64,000 bases of DNA from Pyronema omphalodes (lineage: Eukaryota > Ascomycota > Pezizomycetes > Pezizales > Pyronemataceae), in contig JAJJXM010000040.1 in assembly GCA_024516155.1 (NCBI GenBank), positions 496,001-560,000 on the forward strand. The letters are read 5' to 3'. The notes under the pieces are model-generated. The model was not told the origin of the DNA. It saw nothing but the letters and a program-made list of their open reading frames with translations, and ran no database searches. Made by a program: the position numbers and the translations under genes. Below, in pieces: positions 47,003 through 59,325 of this stretch; the stretch's first letter is position 1; each line of letters opens with the position of its first letter.

Positions 47003-47404
47003 GCAGCCAGCGGTGTGGGGATGGAATGAGGGAATGAAATGTAATGACTTATGATAACATATATAATCAATAATGATTAAACAAACAACGGGGTACATGT
47101 CTTGACTGTAATTCGTGCCAAAATAACGTAAACATATAAGGGTATTGGAGGATTTGAATCTGTTTAATTGGCCTCGACAGGATTGAAATGAATGAAATTA
47201 GATGTAGGGTTACTGGGGGCTGGGGATTAATTGGGTATCATTGGTGATGCATGCCTTGCAGAATGAGCAAAATAAAAATAAAAGAACTACAGTATCCGGG
47301 ATTCCCGTCTGGTCACCCACGACAGTACTAGCCGGACGATATCGTGCTTAAATAGCGCAGAGCGGACGGGATGCGTTGTATTCATGATTCTATGACCGTA
47401 GCTG

Positions 47405-50232
47405 TTTTTTTAATAATTTTAAACAATATATAGTTAAATAAGTGAGCAGAAGTTTTACTAGTTTTCGTTGTTATAATCTTCTGGTGCAGTAGAGAGGCAT
47501 TGTGCTGAATCATCATAGATGGAATATCATTAGATGGCATGGATCCAGTCCCATCTAGGTACGGTGGAATACCTTTTTAACGATACCTCCATGCCGGAAG
47601 AATCTATTGTTTTACAAAGGAAATCGTTACATGGAGATTGGCTTGGCGCGAATGATCAATATCGACACGCAAAGTGCTGGGGGCTGCGGGGTGTGCGCTT
47701 CTCAGTCTCTATACCCTGCTCAATGTCAACAGCCTCGGTATAATGATACCAGGCATAGGTTTTACGTTTACTCAGTGGTATTATTATCGTAAAAAATATC
47801 GTTACCCCTCATACCCCGTGTGTATACATGCTTCCCACACAAATTGCATATGTTATAATTCTCCTCCGCCAAAAGTTTTATGCAACCGGAGAGGCTATTC
47901 CGAGTTTATGCCATCACTGTTATAAAGTCTTAACTTATAATTCCCTTTGCATAAAAAATGCAGCGTTGTGAAAATTAATGCAACGATTGGTACAGAATTT
48001 CAATATCCAACGGCCGCTGCCAAAACGTTCCGGAAACTATGATCAGATCAAGCAACAAATACCCTAGATTAAACACGTACAATTGATAAAAAACAAAATC
48101 TCTAACATAAGCGTTGCAAAAGAAATATTTCGACCCCATTACCAGAGCGCAGCCGAATATCTTAACAGATACTTTTGTCCATCCAAAATAAACATTCCAT
48201 ACCTTCCTTGATACAATTAATGTTTATCCTTCTTGATGGGGTTCCTAGAACATGATGCAATAATTCCCCATTTTGGCTGACAATGGATTCCGCAATGTCT
48301 GCAACATCGTAGATGTCACCAATGGAAATTACGATGAGAATGAGTGCACCGGAACTCCTCGGCAGCTGCAGCCACAGGTGATGATTCCTGCATCTTTATG
48401 GGATGGTTATTTTTGAGTCGACACTTTTCAGAAAGCTTTGGAGCTATTAACGACCCCAGAGGAAGAATTAATTCTTCTAGCTGGGAGTTGAATCTTGATT
48501 GGGGATAACGAATTGTCGTTGGGTCAGCGACTGGACGAGAAACCAAGCTGCCTAGCAGCAGTGAAATGGGGAAACACGGGAAAGACGCGCAAAGATGTTT
48601 AAATGGTGAGCTGTAACTGATGAGTACGAGGCTGGACTTATAAGCTGTCTCGTAGTTGTGCAGTAGAAGAGCACTGGCAATTTGACCGCAACAGCTAGTG
48701 AGCTTACTGGGTAGGTGAGCATGGGGGAGTAGCACGGGACTTGGATTGACGCAGAGTAGTTTGAACCGGGGAGCTAAGGCTAGCAACAGAGGATCACCAG
48801 GAATTACATTCCGGTGGAGTCTAGGAAGATGGAGGGGGTTACACTAGGGTATACTAGCTTGGATATTAGAGCCTTTCAGACCTTGGAAATGTCCAACCTC
48901 GTTTAATTCTCCGCTGAAGACAGGCTTTCAAATTCTCCAGGCTCCCTATATCTTCAACGTTCGCTCCTTTCCAAGCAAGTTTCCATCATGACTCTGCAGA
49001 TTTAAAATTACCATCTATTCAAAATACACATTCATTGCAAGTTTCTACAGTTTAAGCTGTAAAATACTGATCAAAAATGTTAAAAAGGCAAAGGATTGGC
49101 TAAAAGAATAAGACAATGCTAAGTATTGTAGGCTATTCTAAGAGGCCTTAGAACTCCTTCGACTTTGTAAGTGCCCATTCCCGTTTGACTTACCTGTCTC
49201 TAATGAATGGAATTCCCTATTTTCAATGATCTTTTTTGTCAATCAAGCTGCACATTTTTCGCAACTTTATCTTCGAAAATAAACTTTAACACCACTTAAT
49301 CAACGTGCCATGTGACCGTAGCAAACCATGATCGTGCCGGAAAACCTATCATAAATATCGCTGCAGCACGAATTTATGATAAATCGAGATTAAAAAAAAC
49401 TAATATAATAATAAATTATGTCATTAGGACATATATAATTTGCAATAGTTTGACTCCAGGCCAAAAACAAAAACAGTGCGTAAACGATGATTCTGCAGTG
49501 CATAAGGGGGTGTTACGAAATGCAAATTTTGTAGTAAATAATGACAAAAGAGGTTGTAAACATGAAATACATGGTACATTAATTTGGATCGTGAATAGTC
49601 CATTATGTAAAAACTTATGACGATTTCATGTACCACAGGGATACAAAACCGTCGGGACCATGGCCAGTTCACGTGGTATTGGAGGACTTCCCATCGCTCT
49701 ATAGCAACGGACGTGAGAGTCCATTTCACCACAAAAAAAATATTTTCTATAGAATGCGAATAGAGCACTAGGATAGATAGGGGGGTCCCTACCCCCCTGT
49801 CTATTCAGATTTTCCATTGCTATCGAATCGATGAAGTTGAGGTTGTTCTATCCACCCCCAATAGAGCGATGAGAAGTCCTCCATTGTACACAGGTTATCG
49901 TTACAGGCGAGAATTTTGTATAGAGATTCGCCTATAGAATTGGATATTGCCAGGGAAACGAGGATAGATAGTTGCGTGCGGTATAGTACATCACTCGGTT
50001 GTTTCTGAGTCTGGCGGGGACTAGAAAAACACGACGCATCAAGCCCACAAACGGCCTGCTGTTGGAGTTTAATTACTCCACTTTCTTCTAAACTTGATTG
50101 TTTTTGTAGCTCTTTATGTAGTGTTCGTGAAATGACTCTGACAAGAATCATATTGGGGGAGGGGTGGGGGTTCTCATTTGGGATCGAGTATTTTTAGAAA
50201 TACGGGGGTTTTTCTCAAAACAGAATTGTAAG
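47405..50232. other. Gene desert, first part
   Basis: AT-rich DNA. Frames at 48316-48786 (156 codons, minus) and 49801-50151 (116 codons, minus, which would run on beyond a C-rich block) have Met starts but no recognisable domain, splice structure or composition that convinces me. I leave them uncalled. Confidence 0.5.
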
Positions 50233-50857
50233 TGGGTGGCTTCCCGGGGTGTCTGCGAAAACTCCCCAGACGATAAATTCTGTGCCTAAATAAAAGATCC
50301 ATCCCGCGGACCATTTTTCGAGTGAATTCCTCATGTAGCGAAAAGGTTTGAAATAAAAAAATATCGCTTGCACTTGTAAATAGAGAGCTTTATTGTAATA
50401 TGCTTACAGTGTTGAGTTACTCTTACAACTTTGCTTTCATATTTTGCGGTGGTTGTGATTTTGTTGTGTGCGGGCAAGAAACTTAGCTAACATCACCAAC
50501 TCCACCCAGCTTTGTCAACATCACCAACTCCGCCCGCTCTTGTCGCTGTAGAAACGTAGAGTTCTCAGCTTTCGGCGCGTCGCTTCGTATGTAGTCAACA
50601 CACCCTCATTTCTGATTTTCGGCGCTATGCAATGCAGTCTGTAAGTCTTAGCTTCTTTAGAACACGCTAAACCAATTATGCTTATACAGTCGTGTACGTG
50701 CGTCTGAGCAGATCCCACCCTTGCGAGTGTATAGAAACTCTGGGGGCTGCAGGCTCTAAACGAGATCCGCCGAAAACCGTTAGATTCTTTCATTTCACGT
50801 TAGACTCTTCCATTTCAAGGTTCGCAGTTTTCCTCGGACACCCCGGGAAGCCACCCA
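50233..50857. mobile_element. Candidate non-autonomous element with about 31-bp terminal inverted repeats
   Basis: The left end starts TGGGTGGCTTCCCGGGGTGT (50233) and continues to GAAAACT. The right end (50826-50857) is its reverse complement apart from one or two bases. The 625-base span encodes no transposase and includes an internal short duplication CATCACCAACTCC(A/G)CCC (about 50492-50533). I could not see a clear target-site duplication, so a foldback or simple inverted repeat is also possible. Confidence 0.5.
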
Positions 50858-52202
50858 TTGCTGATCAATGGCCTTGACACCACATTGACCGGCCATTTAT
50901 CTATCCAAAGTGTTGAAAAGGGGCGTTGAGGTTCCACTTGAGCTTGCAGGGATCTGATTCTTGGTGCGCTAAATACTGCCCCATTCCTATATTTTTCTTG
51001 CTATACTGTACTACATACTATTAATTCAACCATCTATCTCATCTCACTTCAGTCGTTCAGCATAACAAAACTTAGGTATTTTATTCTGGAATGTGCACAT
51101 ATGTGATTTTCTGATAATTGATTGGCCGCTTCATAGTCAATACCTGACGTATTACCCAATTCCTCATGTAATCCCACTTTCTCTGTACATGACCCACTGA
51201 ACAAAACCGCGAGAGGTATTCGTATTCATCAGGCAGTCATTCAATCACGTTCTAGTCATATTCAAAATAATTGGCCATGCGTTTGCGCCTAGTTCATACT
51301 TTTTATGCGTTCGTTTGTGGACAGGTAGACCGCTTGCATGTACCCCAGGTACGTTTGTGCTCGTAGCCCAACATAAATACATCATACGTCGCCCTAGTTT
51401 TACGAAGGCTGAAGCCGATATAAAATTTTCAGGTTAATGATCGTATCGAAAATCTTGGTTTTTTACCATGGATGTCTTATTGTATTCCCTGTTCACTCTT
51501 CTTGTGTCTTTTTTATTTATGTCTCATTAATGTACTCAACCCTAAGGTTATGATATCTAGCCCCGGATTATCAAGTACATTTGGTCCAAACTAACCGCCC
51601 GAAGCCCACTGTGAAATGCTCCGGAGCGGTCACCACTTTGGCATTCTGGCCTCCTAATCTTATCCTCGTGTGTGTGTCCATCTCACGTCGTCCTGTCCAA
51701 GAGCTAGCTGTGTAGACTCTTCGCTCCTTCTGTCTCTGTTGGTACTGCATACAAACACGAACTCTCACAATTTACTGGGTGATAGTCGGCCTTTTTTTTT
51801 TGAACCATTCGAGCACTGTGACAATACGGTATTTTTATTGCACGGCTAATATTCGGAAGCTACCATAGGCTTTTGTAATAGAAGATAATGCGCCAGTGCC
51901 AATGAAAAACCAAGCCATGACCACTTTACATACAATGCCGCGCACATCGATTTCGAAGATCTATCAATAATTGAACCAAAGATCAAAAGATGAAGTACAT
52001 TGCCTTGAACGCGACTGGCATCAGAAGTTTTATCGAAGATATGCTTTAATATGCATCCACATATAGCCGATAGACATTGTTGTTGGGGTGAAACTACTGT
52101 TGGTAGAATCGCCCACACCCGGTGATACACTGTATCTTCCGTACAAATCCGGAAAATTTGATTAATATATCCAGCTCCAAAATAACGTAGTTTTCGTGGT
52201 TG
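50858..52202. other. Gene desert, second part
   Basis: No gene or strong repeat recognised. The 160-codon minus frame at 51846-52328 partly overlaps the inverted repeat that follows and looks accidental. Confidence 0.45.
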
Positions 52203-53695
52203 GTGGATGCAGTCCCCTACGGCAACGCATCTGTACATGGAGGGACAAAAGAATTTTGCCACAAAACCAACACTCCATGCACGTCGCATGCACAACATCC
52301 AACAAGTGCACTTTCCACTACCCATCACTTACAAGCCACAAACACCGCTGACTAAACCACAGGCTGTGGCACTCCAGAAAATCGGAAGCGCACAGCAAGT
52401 ACATTTGTTATCTAAATGGCACAGAATATTGTTAAGCGTAAATAAAACATAACACAGTAGTTGGAAAAAATGAATAGAAAGGCAGTAATGCTACAGAAAA
52501 TTTTGTATAACAGCGCGTATAAAAGTAAATAATGATCAGTAAAATGTAGATATTCTCTTGGGTTCGGGGCTCAGAGTAAGATATTAGAGAATTAGAGGTA
52601 TTACTGTTTTTACCACTGGTAGAGAAGAAATCAGGACCGTACTGTTGTGAATATGACTTAAAACAAACGATAAAGTCGCCATCAGTATGGTTCTTGCTTT
52701 CATTTTTTCTTTATTTTGTCTTTTCTCTACAGATTCTTGCTTATTATGTCTGTGAAGATTCTTTTAGCTCCTTTAATAGGTAATTCTTGATATGTATGTC
52801 ACAAAACTTTCAAAAACACATCACACATATAGAATTAGCATTACTCTCGCGTCCAAAACAATCACACAAAGCATTCTGGATAAAAAAAACCGCTAAATGT
52901 AAAACCTAAACAAAAGCTTATGATGCCACGGAGAAAAAAATGATTTCACCGTCAACCAAATTAAAACGCCTCGCATTTCCCTTCCTTCGATTGCCACTAA
53001 ATCATTCCACTATGTATATACAGTGAAGAAAGAAAGCATTAAATATACATGGAGCAGCCGCTTCTCAAGGCAATCAACCGTGACATCATTCCGTTGCTAA
53101 AAGAAAAGTCTGTTGTTTCTATGAAGTTTCAATAGGTGCTGTGGTGTTTCTATGGGCGAAAAACTACGATAGCTCAGAATATCAGCAAGAAAATCCTTTT
53201 TCCACTCCATTTATCTACTATTCTTAGGGCTGTAATGTAAAATCTCATCCTGCATCACTCCATTTGTATTCATTCATCGTACAGACTGCTTTATCTGCGC
53301 TCATAGAATATTCTGTTCTAAATCACCACTATCTCAACAGCCACTGCAGAACCGTCCATCAATGTTTTTCTAATGACAACTGTGTTATTTGCGCTTTATA
53401 GTCTTGATGTCTTTTACTTAACAATTGTTTGATTTACGCTTAAGAAGATTTTGTGTCATTTGGATTACCACTATATGTAATGCGCGTTTCCGTGTTTTAG
53501 TCAGCGGTGTGGTATGGTTGGGGCAACGGTGTCTGTGGCTGGTGGGTGGTAGTGCGCGAAAGTGCACTAGTTGTTGGATGTTGTGCATGCGACATACATC
53601 TGGTGTTGGTTCGGTGGCAAAATTCTTTTGGCCCTCCATGTACAAATACATTGCCGTACTCTAAGGATACAACCTTCTGCATGTATGCATCCTTG
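52203..53695. mobile_element. Diverged inverted-repeat unit, possible transposon remnant
   Basis: About 250 bases at 52203-52457 recur in reverse complement at about 53395-53695. Shared landmarks are TACATGGAGGG(A/C)CAAAAG, then TTTTGCCAC, GTCGCATGCACAACATCCAA and CTTAAGCGTAAAT or GTTAAGCGTAAAT. The arms are clearly diverged, with indels. Between them lie about 940 bases with a short direct repeat (ACTG-GTTAT-TGCGCT-TAG variants near 53285, 53383 and 53425). No transposase is visible. Confidence 0.55.
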
Positions 53696-56133
53696 CTTTT
53701 CTAAATCACGTCACGCGCACTTCTCCCGCGATGCTCATTGAGCAAGTATTTTATAATCTAAAAAATGCAGGTATGTTACTACGACCTGATATTCATATAT
53801 AGTTTTCTAAGTTACTGCGGATACACTCGTCTCCACCTACCAATAATCGGTCATTGTTCTACTGGGTATTCACAACTCTGCGTACGAAGCTGAACAAAAG
53901 CAAATATACCTTGATCCATCTTGCCTAATCTAACAAGTACCGCAGACCTGCATGGGTCTGCACAAGGTCACTTGCAAGGTAGATATGACGTGACGAAACA
54001 ACAGGAATCACTGTAAAAAATAAGTATTAAGGTTGATAAGATTAGGCTAGCTACATATCCATTTACGTACTCTTACAACGGAACTAGAGAAATGGTGCAC
54101 ACCAAATTAGTGAGGAATTGGTGTAAACGACACCATGTTTCGTAGAAATACAAAAACGATTTCGTTGATATGACACGAAAATTCAACAACAATCTCACTG
54201 AAAGTACACGACTATAAAACTTACGACGCCATGGTACCAATGTCCCATCACTTTTGCTTTGACTTAAACCACAGAAAATGTACTCGCCTATTTCGATGTT
54301 ACACCAGGACTTGTTCACTAACCATAGATAAAACTTAGCTGGCAATTTGGACCTGAATAGATTATCTATGACTTGATTGCACTGACTATGGTACACTATA
54401 CCTTGGTTGAAATTGGTGGATTTCTCATCACTTATCTGACTTTCATGTTCGTTAACTCTTGTTTACCGCCAAACGAGAAAGAGTGGCATAACATAACTTC
54501 ATACCAACACATTTCTGGTAACCATTGCATGGAACTTATACTGTTTCTCGGTATATCCGAAAAATTTATTTGTTTTTATGTGGTTGTTGAAACTTGCTCA
54601 AGTGACTCCTGCGCCTTCCTAGTTCACGCCCTGGTGCGCTTGCACCCATTTTTCGAGTTTTCCGCTGTTTATTTCTCAGCCCCAGGGTTTGGCACATATC
54701 CCAGCAATTTTATCGCTGTAGCTTACGCACAACCCAAATTATGCTGTTTTTCACGGTTTCCGCCCAACCATTGTAAAGTTCAATTTCGCTGATCTTCAGT
54801 AGTTTAAGAGTTTTCTTCATTATGCCGCGGTAATTGCCCCTATATTCTTTCACTTACCTCACAATAAAAACTTGAACTCTTCCCCCTTTTTCCCTTGCCT
54901 ATCTTTGTATTTGTTGAGTGCACCGTATGCTAAATAGCAGCCCGTACCTCTCTAACCCATAACTTTGATGAGGGTAATGCATGCCTTGTCCTGCATGAGC
55001 CTTTCAGACCTCGGCTAGCGTAAGATTACATAAAGAAATAGTATATACTTTTTTGTAAGGTTTCTGATAGATTTGTTTAGTATTGGATGCCTGAAAGCAC
55101 GATTTTATAACAAATACGCCCTTATCTCAAACCAGTCCCTAGCTTGTGAGATCCAGTACGCAAATTTTCATTCTGTGGAAGTACAGAAATACGTGTCAAG
55201 TAATAAATAGGTAAGACATTGATTATGACAGTAGAATAAATGAGTCTCTACCAATGGGGTTGTCAGACCTCAGCCCTGGGAGCATCACCGAGTTATTGCA
55301 ATCCGCAGCTGGTTCGGTGTCAGATTGTCTCAGTGTGCCGTTTTCTTATAGACCCACTGAATCATAAATATGCCTGTAGACTTTCAGGGTATAGTTCCTC
55401 GTACTACCCAGTAATGATACTACCATCACCGTATTCCAATGAAATCTATACGATTTGAGGAGACACACAGCATTTCAAGCCTTACAATACAGTGATTAGC
55501 GTTAACCTGCGGTCAGGTGGATCATCTTGAGAAGATATATCGGGCACTTTGTGCACACCTCGCACATTTTGTGCATTTCACACATCTTGACGAAAAAGGT
55601 CCTCGAATTGTCGTATTCTTTGTTTTCCACGCACAAAAGTCTTGAGGCCAGGTATATTTTCCTTCGACATTCTCTAGTTTTTTTGTAATATTCTGATTGA
55701 ATTCAGGAACCACTCTTTCGAAATATCAAGACAATGGAAGCTATCGGATATGCAGCTTCAGAATTTCATTAGGTAGGGGTCCCATTGACGGCTTGGGTGG
55801 CTCTTCCAACACCGAAGAGCCTAAGCATTGCCTTAGATACTGATTAAACTTCTTTGGAAATACCATATGAAGTCATTCAAGCTTCTAGAACTAGAGCAAG
55901 TCACAGTCGGAAGCATTTCATGCTTAATATTTTCGGTATCACTCGCGGCATCAATGCGATTCAGTATGCGAGTTTATCAACGAATCGAACGCCAGATATC
56001 AACACTCATTATTCCAAATTTACTCCAAAAAGAAAAAGCCACCAAGAAAATCATTGATCATCAATTATTAGTCGTAACTCATCCGTCGTAATTCGTGTGG
56101 TCGTACGTTGTAAGTGCTAATGATTCAAACAGG
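53696..56133. other. Gene desert, third part
   Basis: AT-rich. A 139-codon frame at 54373-54792 and a 74-codon frame at 55867-56091 (one hydrophobic segment) have no recognisable features. A GCACACCTCGCACATTTTGTGC-like short repeat lies at 55550-55590. Confidence 0.45.
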
Positions 56134-57289
56134 CTATACCATCTTCGACCCTCTCACCCCGCGTGTCTTTGGAATATCCCAACCATGCATTCTTCGAAGA
56201 TGCTCCCGCAGATTATCCATCCTGCCGAACCCGTGTTCTCCTCTTCGATGACAACCCTCGACTTCACAATCATACAATGCACGGTGTAGATTATGCATCT
56301 CCTTCTTATGACGTTGCAAAGCAACATACCAGCGATCACATAAACTGCAAAGCTGTTTTGTGTTTTTATGGCAGGAATTGGCAGCGTTACTACAGTATGA
56401 TATTAGCGCTACAATTTTACAATTCGGAATGATTCAATAACTTGTTTCGAAGACTCTCAGATGAAGTTGTTAAATCGGAAGGACTGTTGCTGGAATTTTG
56501 ACTTTGACTCTCGAGAGAACCATTGTTGATAAGGTCATCTGTGCCGGATTGCAGATGTTGAGAGAAATCGAGATGGTATTCTGTCACTGTTGTCGAGGTG
56601 TCTTTAATTCTGTTCATAGCAAAATCCCCGGTCTGTATGATGGAGGGGTGGATCACAGGAGGGATTATTGTTGCCGGATTGAAGTGTTGCTCTGAATAAG
56701 AAGGATTGTTGCTGAAATTTTGATTTTGGCTCTCGAGGAAAAAATTGGTCATATCAAGGTCATCTCTGCCTGATTGGAGAAGTTGGTAGCAATCGCGATA
56801 GTCTTCTGCTAATGTTCTCGAGATGTCATCGATCCTATTCATAGCGAAATGCCCGGCCTGTTGGACGGAGGGGTAGATTTCAGGAGGGATTATATTTGCC
56901 GGAGTGAAGCGTTGCTCGGTAGTTGGTCCAATCAGAGTATGTTGAATTTCATCAGAGATCATTCTACCATCACCACAGTCCCCCCCTGGATACTCTTGGG
57001 ACCCCGGGTACAAAACCGTGTGTAAACCCCAGAAACCCGGTCCCAAGGTTGGATTCTGTGGGCAGTTGTCCCGGCTTGCGCTTTGGAAATCGAATGGAGA
57101 GATCAAGCTGTATGACTCGGCCTCCCAAAGTCCAGATACTGACTGCTGCTGATAATAGTTCCATTTGTTCCAAACATCAGCTGGGGCATCGTCATTAATC
57201 TGATTACCTTCAATATTCTCCCGACTTTCACCAGTTCCAGCGTAATCATTCTCCCAATCGTGGTTGATTTGTACGTTCGCCATATGCAA
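56134..57289 (-). CDS. C2H2 zinc-finger protein with internally duplicated N-terminal module
   Basis: A long first exon starts at 57289 (or at the second Met, 57283) and runs to about 56420. A last exon ends with the stop at 56134. The last exon encodes CSLCDRWYVALQRHKKEMH and YDCEVEGCHRRGEHGFGRMD followed by NLREHLRRMH, a pair of fungal-type C2H2 fingers; the first is short between its Cys and His pairs. The junction is unresolved: donor GTAAAA near 56419 is plausible, but the acceptors that keep the first finger whole leave a very short intron. The first exon holds two copies of a module of about 72 residues (IIPPEIYPSVQQAGHFAMNR versus IIPPVIHPSIIQTGDFAMNR, each ending in LESQ-QN-SNNPS or similar). 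Probably a DNA-binding regulator; target unknown. Confidence 0.6.
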
Positions 57290-59325
57290 CTTAATATTGA
57301 GCTTGATGGAATCTCGAGATGTAAGGGGGCTGTGGTGGCAGTGGAGGCAGTGGGAGGAGGTGTAGGTTTAGTTGAACTTATTTATCAATCAATAAGTTAT
57401 AGCAGATATCTCAAAGTAGAGCCTGATGCGGAATTTTTTGTGCGGTCTACTTGAATCCAATCAAAAATGAGATAACCCAGTTTTACCTGAAGGCTAAGAT
57501 TAAATCCCATCATTATTATTGAATCATACACTGACCAAGGCCTAAAAGGCCCATGCAGGAAAATACAACAAAACACCCAACACCCGTACTCGTGAAATTA
57601 ACCACCTTATGAGGCCCCCCAATCAAATCCAATCGTCAACGGGAAAGCTCCGGAGCCAGTCTGAGGTGTATGTCAACTTAATCGCCATCCGGCATTCGAA
57701 GGTTGTATAGCAAACATCCAGGAAGAATGATCGGCGTCTGGTAATTGTATTACATGGATTGTGAGATAATACGTAGTCAGTCGTGATCATCTATATGGGG
57801 TAACTCTTCAGAATTCAGACTGCAGACAATCACATCATAAATAACCAATAACCCAGATTGTCGAATTCAAATATGTTCTTCGAGGGGATTTTTTGTATGA
57901 TATCTTTTTAGATGGAGTGATAGTTTTTGTCAGCACCTAAGCAGCCACAGTCGGTGTAATAAAGCTGCATGAGTGAAAACTGACCATCAATTACAAGTCA
58001 CAGAAAATAGGAGTGGCGTAGGGAATTCTTTCAAGGTGCACAGTGCATGACCTAATGAGTAATTAACATAAAAACTAGCATACACCTAAGATGGATGTTC
58101 ACACTTCTCGCTTCCCAGCCTTGTACTTGACACCCCCCCCCCCCCCCCCCCGCAAAAAAAACAAAAAAGGTGCCCATGGGCTTTTTGCCACGTCGTGAAC
58201 TATACTACCAACGAGTATCCCCATCCTTCTTTCCAAGTTTGGTAACTTGAGCCTGAGAGCCTGTAAATATATGTAGGACGGCCTCTACTGATGATTGTAG
58301 AACTTCTAGAAGGTCCAAGTTATATATAAACTACATGCGGGCAGCGGATCGGATCCCCCACATATTTTTTTAGTTTTTATCCAACTATCTAAAATTAACA
58401 GTGAGTTTATTGTATCTCCGCCCTATCCCTTTCACCGTGCCGGTTTTCTCCGCCTAACTAACATCAGACACTCAGGGGACTACAACCCTGAATAACGCAG
58501 AATATGGAAGGAAAGGGGACGGGAGGAGAGGAAAGAAGAGTAAATTGCCATGTAGATACCTCGATAACCCTACGATTGCAGACATGTATGAACAAATAAG
58601 TAAATAAATCGACATATATATAAATAGCATCTCAAACTTCCACTGTTGAGGCTTCGGTTGGAACCAGAGTGATGCATTATGTATGAATCTACATATGATC
58701 AATATACATCCTTGCCCGTACTCGATGCTAGTAAAGTCTTGGCGGGATCATTTCGCCGCCAGCTGCTCCATGTCAATTTTCTCCGATCGCGCTTCCTCCA
58801 CTTTCCTTCACGAAACACCAAACCTAAGGTATGCAACACCCCTCTCCTTCCCTCACCGCTTTGTTCACCGCCTCGTTCCCTACACCCCGCGTACCCCGCG
58901 CATCCACCCGTTCGCCAACTTGATGAGCAAAAGAGTTCTGCAATTCCGAAGGCATATCCTATGGTTAACCCGTACTTGGTTTCGGCCAGGAGACGCGGCT
59001 AAACCTACCGATATGCCGTCTGAGGATACGCTTAATCTACACTTGATCTGATTTTTGGTTTACTTTATTTTACGATTTTTGGCATTTCTTTTATGGGCTT
59101 TGGATTGGTTGCTAACTAGAAAGAAAGAATTCGGTTGTTAGGTTCTACAATAGTTTAATGATAGCTAGAAGATATGCAATTGAAAGTCAATTCCTGAATT
59201 ATCGCTCGCTTCGCTTGTCCCGTCGTTCCGTCGTTCACTGTGATAGCTCGCTCAACTCTACGCTGCTGTAATGCTACACTGACTGTCTTGAGTCGTAATT
59301 CATCGCTACCTGCACCGCAACCCAC
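57290..59325. other. Intergenic; no convincing gene
   Basis: Contains a 19-base C tract (58133-58151) followed by A runs. A 122-codon Arg/His/Pro-rich frame at 58683-59051 (ending WFRPGDAAKPTDMPSEDTL) could be a small basic protein but has no recognisable family and overlaps another frame. I do not call it. Confidence 0.45.

Larger units (their letters stand above)
46494..47404. repeat. Right arm of the palindromic gene duplication
   Basis: Reverse-complement partner of 44980-45891. The outer boundary is sharp: TATGACCGTAGCTG on this side matches CAGCTACGGTCATA at 44980, and similarity stops immediately beyond. Confidence 0.92.

Noticed and set aside
48316..48786. 156-codon minus-strand frame
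   Set aside because: No family, no splice support and biased composition; in a window of AT-rich desert one such frame is expected by chance.
49801..50151. 116-codon minus-strand frame with a good-looking Met start
   Set aside because: Plausible composition, but no domain, no clear end and no neighbouring exon; kept out for lack of evidence.
54373..54792. 139-codon plus-strand frame with hydrophobic segments
   Set aside because: No recognisable family; the hydrophobic runs fit AT-rich codons.
58683..59051. 122-codon basic small protein
   Set aside because: Overlaps another open frame of similar length and has no recognisable motif; expression data would be needed.
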